A program made the position numbers and the translations under genes. The notes under the pieces are model-generated. The model ran no database searches and was not told the DNA's origin. It saw nothing but the letters and a program-made list of their open reading frames with translations. Positions 52,947 to 59,728 of a stretch of 59,728 nucleotides of DNA are shown piece after piece (positions within the stretch are counted from its first letter, which is position 1; each line of letters opens with the position of its first letter). This stretch comes from a virus. The stretch spans positions 1 through 59,728 of the IMG/VR virus record IMGVR_UViG_3300042914_003096. The stretch is one strand, 5' to 3'.

Positions 52947-54536
52947 TTAGGTATAAACCGGACCTATTTCTAATATTTCAGCACCAAATCCTTTATTTTT
53001 TAAAGTAACTTCTTCTTCATTAGGATAAAGAATATTGTTTTTTATTGATTCATAATAATCAACAAGTTGTTTTTGTACTTTTACTTTAATTAAAAATGCA
53101 TATTCACCATAACTACTATCTCTCATAGAACCGTAATGGTTATCTATTAAATTTTCTTTATTCATTGAGTAGTGACTCCCTGGGTATTGAGTATCGATTG
53201 ATTCATCACTATCAGCAAAAACAATTCTATATAAAATAACAGTACTTGGTAGATTGTCATAATAATTAGTAAGGTTATTTAATTCATACATTGCATCATC
53301 ATTTGCTAACCCCATTTCATATAAATAACCAAGTAAGTTATCTATATCATCTTCAGTTAATCTAACAAATGATTCTACAATTCTTTTTGATTCATCAAGT
53401 GTTTCAGGTTTAACTTCTTTTGGTGGAAGTGGTGGATCAAGTAAAAATTTTTCATTAACCCATTTTCTTAATTCATTTTCTACAAAATATTCAGGAACTA
53501 TTTCATTATCAGGTTTTTGACTTGCAACATCTGATATGTGCCTTGCAAATTTTACTTTTTCCTTATCGTCTAACATTACTAAAAGACCATCTGAAATAAA
53601 AAATATCTTAGATAAAGGGTCATTAACTCCAAGTTCACCTTCAACAAGGTTAAAGATTTTCATTATTGATTTACCCCACCAAGTTTTATAATTGTTTGTT
53701 TCTTCAAGTGCCGGTCTAAAAACTTTATTAAACGCTCTTATTAGTGATCCTGTAAAACCAGCAATTGCAATTTGTGGGAAAAACCAAGGAAGAAGCCTTA
53801 AAAGTGCTTTATAACCACCTTCACCTATATGTAAAACTAATCTTCTTGTTTTTGCCGATTCAACAAGTTCCCTTAACTGACCAAATGTGATTTTACCTTG
53901 AGCTTCACAAAACTTTTTGGAATCACAAACATTTTTGATTACCCTGTCTGATGGTTCAATTTCTTCTTTTAGATTATCTTTTTTATTTGTGAATTTATCT
54001 TTTAAATTACCAATTAAATTTTTAACTGAAAAAACAATACCAGCTAAAACAACACCACTTAATAATACATTTATATTGTCTGTTGTTATTTGTCTATCAG
54101 TAATGATTTTTGTTATAATTTTCATTATTGGGTTTAAAAGAAATGCAAACCCTAAAACATCACCAAGTGAGTATGTAACACCTAAAATACTTTTAATTGT
54201 TGATTTTATTATTTCAATTACACTTTTTACAAATTCAACAACACCATCAAGAGCTGATGTTAGATTTTTTTCTTTAACATATGAAATTAATTTTTCTTTG
54301 TTTGTGTCATTAATAAGAATTGCAAAAGATGTTATAATTAAAAGTGATATTTCATTTTCATTAAAAGAAAATCCTGATCCTGTGAGTAATCTTTCTACAG
54401 GACCCATAAAGGCTGCCATTCCTGTACCAAACGTAAATAAAATACCTGTATTAATTTTAAGATCCTTTAATGTGTCTTTAATAATACTTTCACTTAAAAG
54501 TTCTTTATATTGTTCTTCTGTTAAAATTATTTTCAT
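52947..54536 (-). CDS. Propeptide protein with membrane region and ADP-ribosyltransferase-like C-terminus
   Basis: Starts MKIILTEEQYKELLSE then SIIK (IILTE class, cut after L-L-S-E). Several hydrophobic segments lie in residues 25-260, including GILFTFGTGMAAFMG and ILLIITSFAILI-type stretches. The last 100 residues show the R-S-E order of ADP-ribosyltransferases: VILYRIVF (Arg about 437), GSHYSMNK (Ser) and YPNEEEVTLKNKGFG (ExE about 507-509). T4 Alt, also head-packaged and cleaved at its N-terminus, is an ADP-ribosyltransferase of host RNA polymerase. I infer a similar injected effector here. Confidence 0.68.
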   Translation of the reverse strand: MKIILTEEQYKELLSESIIKDTLKDLKINTGILFTFGTGMAAFMGPVERLLTGSGFSFNENEISLLIITSFAILINDTNKEKLISYVKEKNLTSALDGVVEFVKSVIEIIKSTIKSILGVTYSLGDVLGFAFLLNPIMKIITKIITDRQITTDNINVLLSGVVLAGIVFSVKNLIGNLKDKFTNKKDNLKEEIEPSDRVIKNVCDSKKFCEAQGKITFGQLRELVESAKTRRLVLHIGEGGYKALLRLLPWFFPQIAIAGFTGSLIRAFNKVFRPALEETNNYKTWWGKSIMKIFNLVEGELGVNDPLSKIFFISDGLLVMLDDKEKVKFARHISDVASQKPDNEIVPEYFVENELRKWVNEKFLLDPPLPPKEVKPETLDESKRIVESFVRLTEDDIDNLLGYLYEMGLANDDAMYELNNLTNYYDNLPSTVILYRIVFADSDESIDTQYPGSHYSMNKENLIDNHYGSMRDSSYGEYAFLIKVKVQKQLVDYYESIKNNILYPNEEEVTLKNKGFGAEILEIGPVYT

Positions 54537-54540
54537 ATTT

Positions 54541-54548
54541 TATAAATA
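54541..54548 (-). promoter_or_regulatory. TATTTATA late-type promoter motif (minus strand)
   Basis: On the minus strand TATTTATA ends 4 nt before the ATG at 54536. Confidence 0.5.
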
Positions 54549-54554
54549 CTTTTG

Positions 54555-54938
54555 TTACTCATAATAGATATGGGCACCTCTAACATCTTTTATATTAACA
54601 TCAGGAAAAATACTTTTGAAATAATCAAAAAGTGCGTATCTGAAATGTCTTGTAAATACATTCCAAGGTATTAGATTTTCAATACCTTCTGACCAACCAT
54701 AATCAAAATATAAAGTTTTGCTTTTTTTATAATAATCAATTACAACTTTTTTATCTGAGTCAAATAACATAATTGTATTTTCTGATTCACCTGAACCGAT
54801 AAGATCAAGTTTGATTGCCGTTGTGATCATATCTTTATACTTTGGATATTCATATGAATATTCAGCATCAATCCAACTCCTACTAAACTCATTTTCTAAA
54901 ATAACTTCTTTTAATATTTTTCTGATCAGGTTTTTCAT
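54555..54938 (-). CDS. Short-propeptide protein, 127 residues
   Basis: MKNLIRKILKE then VILE, short class of leader cut after L-K-E, or after I-L-E four residues later. The acidic body contains FDYGWSEGIENLIPWNVF and a final RGAHIYYE. Upstream of the ART-like gene on the same strand. Not recognised. Confidence 0.68.
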   Translation of the reverse strand: MKNLIRKILKEVILENEFSRSWIDAEYSYEYPKYKDMITTAIKLDLIGSGESENTIMLFDSDKKVVIDYYKKSKTLYFDYGWSEGIENLIPWNVFTRHFRYALFDYFKSIFPDVNIKDVRGAHIYYE

Positions 54939-54945
54939 ATAATAT

Positions 54946-54953
54946 TATAAATA
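54946..54953 (-). promoter_or_regulatory. TATTTATA late-type promoter motif (minus strand)
   Basis: Ends 7 nt before the ATG at 54938 on the minus strand. Confidence 0.45.
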
Positions 54954-54990
54954 GTTTGATATAATAAAAGAATATTGATATAATTAAAAT

Positions 54991-55770
54991 ATGAAAATTG
55001 ATAAAAAAATAAAAAATCTGATTTTTGGTATGTTTGATAAGATGATTGAAGGTGCTGATAAATACATTTCTGAATCATCAACTTGGTTAATATTCACAGA
55101 AGAGAGAAGATGGGTTTTAGAATTTACAAAAGAAAAAATTCTTTGGTTTAATTATAACACCTTCCAAAGTGAATTAAATTTACTTAGTATAGATTGTGTT
55201 GAGTCAAAAGACATTATTAAAAAATGGTTTGAATCAAGATTTTTGGGTATTGAGGTTGAGAATACCATTCAAAATGGTGTGAAAAATAGTCAGTCGTATG
55301 GTGGTGAATCTTTGAAATTGGTTGAAGATACCATTCAAAATGGGGTGAAACACACCTACAAAAAGAAAATTACGCGATTAAATGAAGTTGAAGATACCAT
55401 TCAAAATGGGGTGAAGGATGCGCAGTCGGTTGATGCTTCATATTTTATAAATGTTGAAAACACCATTAAAAATGGGGTGAAACACACCCTGAGTCATTTT
55501 GGGTCATTTCCACCCCCAAGTAAAAATAATATTCAAAACGTTATACAAAATGGTGTTAAAAATACATTTTCGGGTGCTGGAGACAATTATTATGAAGTAG
55601 ATAACACCATTCAAAATGGGGTAAAAGAAAGTTATCCGCATTATTTTGAGGGTGATATAAATGTTAAAGACACAATTAAAAATGGGGTTAAAGTTATGAT
55701 GTCAGGTAGTGAATGGTATCATCAAGATGAAGTTAATACTTTAATAGAAAAGGGTGTTAAAATCTATTAA
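54991..55770 (+). CDS. TIQNGVK-repeat protein
   Basis: An 85-residue helical N-terminus (KNLIFGMFDKMIEGADKY, possibly a diverged leader) is followed by eight copies of a motif V-E-(D/N)-T-I-(Q/K)-N-G-V-K. Copies are spaced by 14-22 variable residues, and the last copy is degenerate (LIEKGVKIY). Between copies the sequence is unrelated, including one SFPPPSK segment. The conserved part is also strongly conserved at DNA level (ACCATTCAAAATGGGGTGAA). It could be a repeat surface, or a series of fused C-terminal tails. Confidence 0.75.
   Translation: MKIDKKIKNLIFGMFDKMIEGADKYISESSTWLIFTEERRWVLEFTKEKILWFNYNTFQSELNLLSIDCVESKDIIKKWFESRFLGIEVENTIQNGVKNSQSYGGESLKLVEDTIQNGVKHTYKKKITRLNEVEDTIQNGVKDAQSVDASYFINVENTIKNGVKHTLSHFGSFPPPSKNNIQNVIQNGVKNTFSGAGDNYYEVDNTIQNGVKESYPHYFEGDINVKDTIKNGVKVMMSGSEWYHQDEVNTLIEKGVKIY
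55258..55760 (+). repeat. Eight spaced copies of a 25-30-nt coding repeat
   Basis: ATACCATTCAAAATGGGGTG-type units occur near 55260, 55327, 55393, 55459, 55540, 55602, 55669 and 55738, in frame. Confidence 0.8.
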
Positions 55771-56821
55771 ACCAAGTATTATTTTCAAATAAAGCCCAAC
55801 TATAATTAGATAATGTTGATTGATAAAAAGACATTTCTTCTTCAGAATTAGTCGAGTCAAAGTGTAATAAAAACATATGATGAGAGTCAACTTGTGTTTG
55901 ATACTTTGTGTTAATAACATTTACACTACTATCTTTTAAAGTATCACCATAAGAAATTATTTTATCAAAGTATAAATCTTGTAAAAGTATTTGTTGCCAA
56001 GGTTCTAATGAAAATCCAACAAATCTAATTTTATTATTTGGTATGTTATGTATTGGCCAAAGACCTGTTGTGATTTTTTTTATTGATTCAAAATAAGGAA
56101 ATAACCCATCATTATCTTTTCGATTATTGTTATAATATTCTAAAAATTGACCAATGGCCCTTCCATGTGACTCCATTAAAACATTAGATAATTCTAATCT
56201 ATGACCAAATGGTTTACGGTTACCGTCTTCATTTAAAAACTCCCTATACTCAATAAATATTCTTGGAATAATTAGTAATCTGGTTTTTAAACACAACTCA
56301 TTTACTATAAACATATCATTACTGACAGTAAAAAAATTATCTTCTATTATCCCCGTAAAGTCAATTTCAATACTTCTTCTCCAACATCTTCCTAAAAAAC
56401 AAATCATACCTTCGCGATGTTTGTGAACATTATAGGACCTAAACACACCATGCTGTGAAACAAATTTGGATCCTGTCAAAATAACACCCACATCAGGAAA
56501 TCTATTAAACATTTTTTCACAAAGTTCTAAATAACCAGGGTAAACTAAATCATCAGAGTCTATGTGAAAAACAAATTCACCTTCTGCAAATTCAGATGGG
56601 TTTCTCATAAATTGCATCTTATGGGTTTGATTAATATATCTAACTCTATCATCTTTTTGTGAAAGTAAAATAAGATAATCTTTTACTTCAGTATTTTCAG
56701 AGAAGTCATCGGTAACAACCCATTCCCAATCAACATTTTGATTTAAAATTGTCCCGTAGAGTGAATCCACATTAGATATTTCATCGTTAAAAAATGATGT
56801 ACAGATTGAGAATTTTTTCAT
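55757..56821 (-). CDS. Family 2 glycosyltransferase
   Basis: GT-A fold signature: FSICTSFFNDEISNVDSLY at the start, WEWVVTDDFSENT (donor nucleotide Asp), then FVFHIDSDDLVYPGYLELC (DxD-type metal site). 354 residues with a variable acceptor C-terminal half. GT2 enzymes build glycans. A phage copy may glycosylate virion or host surface, or modified DNA. Convergent overlap of 14 nt with the TIQNGVK gene. Confidence 0.85.
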   Translation of the reverse strand: MKKFSICTSFFNDEISNVDSLYGTILNQNVDWEWVVTDDFSENTEVKDYLILLSQKDDRVRYINQTHKMQFMRNPSEFAEGEFVFHIDSDDLVYPGYLELCEKMFNRFPDVGVILTGSKFVSQHGVFRSYNVHKHREGMICFLGRCWRRSIEIDFTGIIEDNFFTVSNDMFIVNELCLKTRLLIIPRIFIEYREFLNEDGNRKPFGHRLELSNVLMESHGRAIGQFLEYYNNNRKDNDGLFPYFESIKKITTGLWPIHNIPNNKIRFVGFSLEPWQQILLQDLYFDKIISYGDTLKDSSVNVINTKYQTQVDSHHMFLLHFDSTNSEEEMSFYQSTLSNYSWALFENNTWFNRF

Positions 56822-56929
56822 AAACTAATTATAATTAATTTGGTTATGTCTAACTTAATAAAACTTGTCATAATAAATATTTTTTGATATATTTGTATCC
56901 AACACTAATTGTATCAGTAATAAAAATAT

Positions 56930-57346
56930 ATGAATAGTTTAAAAAATACAGTAATAGACGAAAAGATTTTGTATATTGTTAGGGGAATCCCTGGTAGCGG
57001 CAAATCAACATTTGCAAAACAACTTACATCAAACGTGTTTGAAGCTGATCATTATTTTATTGATAATGAAGGTAATTACAATTTTGACCCATCTAAAATT
57101 AAAGACGCACATAAAGATTGTCAAGATAATGTAAGATATGCAATGGAGTCAAGTATTACAAAAATTGCAGTATCAAACACATCAACACAAGAATGGGAAC
57201 TACAACCATACTTTGAATTAGCTGAAAAATATGGATATACTGTGTTCAGTGTTGTTGTTGAAAATAGACACGAAGGTGTAAACCAACACGGAGTTCCTGA
57301 AGATAAATTAGAATTAATGCGTAACCGTTTTGAAATAAAATTATGA
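56930..57346 (+). CDS. P-loop kinase (polynucleotide kinase-like, AAA_33)
   Basis: Walker A GIPGSGKSTFAKQL, then EADHYFIDNEGNYNFDPSKI (lid Asp) and IAVSNTSTQEWELQPYFELA, the N4BP2/PNK-type arrangement. 138 residues, a minimal kinase. A TATATTTG-type box is about 35 nt upstream. It overlaps the phosphoesterase gene by ATGA. With that partner it may repair 5'-OH and 2',3'-phosphate RNA or DNA ends. Confidence 0.8.
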   Translation: MNSLKNTVIDEKILYIVRGIPGSGKSTFAKQLTSNVFEADHYFIDNEGNYNFDPSKIKDAHKDCQDNVRYAMESSITKIAVSNTSTQEWELQPYFELAEKYGYTVFSVVVENRHEGVNQHGVPEDKLELMRNRFEIKL

Positions 57347-57996
57347 GTTTTAAAAAATTATTAACGTCAGGAAAAGTATGGATTACATCCGATACACACT
57401 TTGGACATAAAAATATTGTGCGAGGTGTTACAAACTGGCGTACGCAAGAAGGTGAAGTACCGGTTAGTTCAACAAGGGATTTTCAAACAATTGAACAAAT
57501 GAATAATCGACTTGTTGATGGTATAAATAATGTTGTTGGTCAGGATGATACACTTATTATGCTTGGTGATGTTTCATTTGGTGGGTTTGATAATATTGGA
57601 ATTTTTCTTGAAAGACTGGTTTGTCATAATATTCATTTGATACTTGGAAATCACGATCACCACATTGAAAATAATCGTGACTATGTGCAAGGAAGGTTTT
57701 TAAGTGTCCAACACTATCTTGAAGTAAACATTGAAGGTAAAGATTTTGTTTTATGTCATTATCCACTCCAAAGTTGGCACGGACTTAACAAAGGTGTTAT
57801 TCATCTTCACGGACACGTACATCTATCTGAAAACAATAAATTTGGTAATGGAAAAAGAATGGATGTTGGTGTTGATGGTAACGGAATGGACCCTTACAGT
57901 ATTTTCGATATCATTAAAATTATGGATAAAAGACCGATTGGATCTGATATGACAAATGATCATCACTTGGATGATTTGATTGGTGTTGTGGGTTAA
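57343..57996 (+). CDS. Calcineurin-like phosphoesterase paired with the kinase
   Basis: Motifs ITSDTHFGHKNIV, MLGDVSFGG, LILGNHDHHIEN, FVLCHYPLQSWHG and HLHGHVHLSE in order. The S-D-T-H-F-G-H form is typical of phage metallophosphoesterases. 217 residues. Coupled with the upstream P-loop kinase, recalling the kinase and phosphatase modules of bacterial Pnkp. No ligase is adjacent. Confidence 0.87.
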   Translation: MSFKKLLTSGKVWITSDTHFGHKNIVRGVTNWRTQEGEVPVSSTRDFQTIEQMNNRLVDGINNVVGQDDTLIMLGDVSFGGFDNIGIFLERLVCHNIHLILGNHDHHIENNRDYVQGRFLSVQHYLEVNIEGKDFVLCHYPLQSWHGLNKGVIHLHGHVHLSENNKFGNGKRMDVGVDGNGMDPYSIFDIIKIMDKRPIGSDMTNDHHLDDLIGVVG

Positions 57997-58011
57997 ACCA
58001 TAACACCAATA

Positions 58012-58019
58012 TATTTATA
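58012..58019 (+). promoter_or_regulatory. TATTTATA late-type promoter motif
   Basis: Ends 3 nt before the ATG at 58023. Confidence 0.55.
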
Positions 58020-58022
58020 GGT

Positions 58023-59279
58023 ATGACAAAAATTATTTTAACAGAATCTCAATTTAATAACCTTACCAGATCTTTAGTTAGTGAAGCGGTGGGTGTTCCT
58101 GAATATATATTAGAATCAGGGGAAAAACTTTATCAATCGGTTTCAAAAGTTTTAAAAAACATAAATGATAAAGAGACTAACTATGAATTTGATATTGATG
58201 ATGTTGAATTACCTATTTCTGATATAATTGTTGACAACATTTATTTATCAATCGTTGTTGAAGAAATTGATGGTTATAATGGTCCTGTACTTATTGGTGC
58301 TATGGGATCTGGAGAAAGACATCATTTTGATGAAGGATTAATGATGCAGGTAAATGAAAAAACAAAAACACTTATTTTAAGTATTACTTATTTGGCTTCA
58401 CCAGAATGGGAACCTGAAGATCTTTATGATGTATTCACAAAAGATAAAATACAAACAACTTCAGTATTATCTCACGAATTGATGCATAAATTTTCACACT
58501 TTAAAAAACCATATGAATTAATGGGTGGAACATCAGATTATGGAGCTTATAGTTCAGGTAGTATGCAATTTGGAATTTCAGTAATTAATGATTTCATGAA
58601 ATATAGCTATTATATACAAATAGCTGAAAATCTTGTAAGACCAACCGAATTGGCATCAAGAATGGTTCAAAAAGGAATAACAAAAGATCAATTCTATGAT
58701 TTTTTCAATAGTGATGAAATTATTGTTGAGTTGAAAAATATAAAAAATTTCACTTATGAATATTTAATAGAATCATTAAATGATCAAATGGATCAAATAG
58801 ATGACCTTTTAATGCATCTTGATATAGACATAACCGTTATGTCTGACGATGAAAAAATAAAAGAAACATTAAGATTGGTTTATGTTAATTTAGCTAGTAC
58901 GAAAGTAGAGATATTTGATAGAATGTTCTACACCACACAAGAAAAAATATTTAGAGAACTTGGACCACTGGCGGGGCTTTTTGGTAGAGGTATAGAACCA
59001 TCAGAAGAGAAGGAAAATGTTAGAAACAATTACATAAACTACGTTATTAAATATCAAAATAGAGAAATAGACTTTTTTAAAGATGAATGTGATAGGTTCA
59101 ATTATGTATCAACAAAGCTTATAAAAAGGTTATCCAAAATCTATTCACTATTAAGTGAGTCAAAAATACGAGAAGAAGAAAACTGTATCATTAATTGGGA
59201 TTTGTACCACGAAATGATGGAAAAAAAGTATGGTAGAAGAAAAATAGATACTGAACTTAAGTACCGATTTAAAAAATAA
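58023..59279 (+). CDS. HExxH metalloprotease with IILTE-class propeptide
   Basis: Starts MTKIILTESQFNNLTRSLVSE then AVGV, cut predicted after L-V-S-E. TTSVLSHELMHKFSHFKKPY near residue 155 is a zincin HExxH motif. LVRPTELASRM about 50 residues later supplies a possible third ligand Glu. The C-terminal 170 residues are helical. I infer a protease carried in the virion. It has a late-type promoter 3 nt upstream and a terminator downstream, so it is a monocistronic late unit. Confidence 0.8.
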   Translation: MTKIILTESQFNNLTRSLVSEAVGVPEYILESGEKLYQSVSKVLKNINDKETNYEFDIDDVELPISDIIVDNIYLSIVVEEIDGYNGPVLIGAMGSGERHHFDEGLMMQVNEKTKTLILSITYLASPEWEPEDLYDVFTKDKIQTTSVLSHELMHKFSHFKKPYELMGGTSDYGAYSSGSMQFGISVINDFMKYSYYIQIAENLVRPTELASRMVQKGITKDQFYDFFNSDEIIVELKNIKNFTYEYLIESLNDQMDQIDDLLMHLDIDITVMSDDEKIKETLRLVYVNLASTKVEIFDRMFYTTQEKIFRELGPLAGLFGRGIEPSEEKENVRNNYINYVIKYQNREIDFFKDECDRFNYVSTKLIKRLSKIYSLLSESKIREEENCIINWDLYHEMMEKKYGRRKIDTELKYRFKK

Positions 59280-59322
59280 TTTGTGGAAGTAGTTAGTTAA
59301 CCGTTTATACAACAAAAAAATT

Positions 59323-59350
59323 AAATCCCTTCTTTATGGAGGGATTTTTT
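59323..59350 (+). terminator. Rho-independent terminator
   Basis: AAATCCCT-TCTTTATGG-AGGGATTT continues into a T-run. Confidence 0.8.
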
Positions 59351-59371
59351 GTTTTATTAAAGAAAGTTTTT

Positions 59372-59379
59372 TATATTTG
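59372..59379 (+). promoter_or_regulatory. TAnnTTTG box 4 nt before a start codon
   Basis: TATATTTG ends 4 nt before the ATG at 59384 and decides this start over the ATG at 59336, which lies in the terminator. Confidence 0.6.
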
Positions 59380-59383
59380 TTCT

Positions 59384-59701
59384 ATGAATTTTGAAATGAC
59401 GATAGAGGACTTTAGACAAGACAAACACAAAAGTTTTACAAAACTTGTGATCAAAGGTGTTAATTCTACTATAGATGGTGAATATACAATCAAAGAAATG
59501 GCAAACTTTGGTAATGGTTTTTGGTTTTATACTAATGAAGCTCACACTTTAATCGGTTATGCACCTATGACAAAAGGTCAATCTGTTGACGGTTGGGATG
59601 TTACATTCTTTAGAAATAGAACTGAGTTGAGAGTAACATACAAGTCAAACAAAAACTATATGGAAAAAAGAATCCAGGTTGATAAATTTTATTTTATCTA
59701 A
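59384..59701 (+). CDS. Hypothetical 105-residue beta-rich protein
   Basis: From MNFEMTIEDFRQDKHKSF; beta-rich with VIKGVNSTIDGEYTIKEM and GFWFYTNEAHTLIGYAP. No family recognised. New transcription unit after a terminator, near the window end. Confidence 0.68.
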   Translation: MNFEMTIEDFRQDKHKSFTKLVIKGVNSTIDGEYTIKEMANFGNGFWFYTNEAHTLIGYAPMTKGQSVDGWDVTFFRNRTELRVTYKSNKNYMEKRIQVDKFYFI

Positions 59702-59728
59702 CGTCCGATGATAAACAATCGTTTTAAT

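Noticed and set aside
55258-55760. CRISPR array
   Set aside because: The repeats are in frame within one protein, spacers vary in length, and no cas genes are nearby.

Overview
The window looks like part of a large (jumbo-size) tailed-phage genome whose host is a member of the Bacteroidota, most likely a flavobacterium. It is AT-rich, packed with short overlapping genes mostly on the + strand, and carries more than twenty tRNA or tRNA-like genes. It has phage-type genes: endolysin, holin, split thymidylate synthase with a homing endonuclease, DNA methylases, phage DnaJ, DUF3310 and a prohibitin. The host assignment rests on promoters of the Bacteroidota type (TTG, about 20 nt, TAnnTTTG), few Shine-Dalgarno sites, and a protein ending in a T9SS/gliding-motility (CHU_C-type) sorting domain.

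Layout. 1-15 kb: end of dnaJ, a homing-endonuclease/Dam module, a PcfJ-like protein, glutaredoxin, DUF3310, a second DNA methylase, and several proteins with a short cleavable-looking N-terminus. 15.4-16.5 kb: more than 1 kb without a credible gene, bounded by a promoter and a terminator and full of hairpins, read here as one large structured non-coding RNA. 17-23 kb: small genes, a DnaJ-like zinc-finger repeat protein, a glucosaminidase and a paralogous family starting with MKK(V/I/L)IRLTESDL. 23.2-32.4 kb: a tRNA/ncRNA archipelago with ordinary tRNAs, a group I intron in tRNA-Arg(TCT), tRNAs with abnormal D-arms, tRNA-like RNAs without an anticodon arm and several unassigned folded RNAs. 33-38.3 kb: a sensor kinase, receiver, coiled-coil membrane protein, GH19 endolysin, holin and GAF protein. 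39-48.7 kb: many small cytosolic, membrane and lipoprotein genes, and thyA split by a GIY-YIG-like endonuclease. 48.7-50.4 kb: three secreted proteins ending with a T9SS sorting domain. 50.4-59.7 kb: thioesterase, phosphoesterases, glycosyltransferase, a P-loop kinase/phosphatase pair, and more short-propeptide proteins.

Main reading. About twenty unrelated proteins share only their first 7-25 residues, a basic/hydrophobic helix ending in (I/L/V)-x-E. That resembles the capsid-targeting propeptides of phage T4 internal proteins (IPI-III, Alt), which are cut after (L/I)xE by the gp21 prohead protease. I infer a large set of proteins packaged in the head and injected. Passengers include a DHH phosphoesterase, two HExxH metalloproteases and an ADP-ribosyltransferase-like domain. 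Most of these genes have a TATTTATA motif just upstream (compare the T4 late promoter TATAAATA), whereas housekeeping and RNA genes have TAnnTTTG promoters. This points to two expression classes, and in many cases a start codon so close to the promoter that the mRNA may be leaderless. All structures were read by eye without computation.
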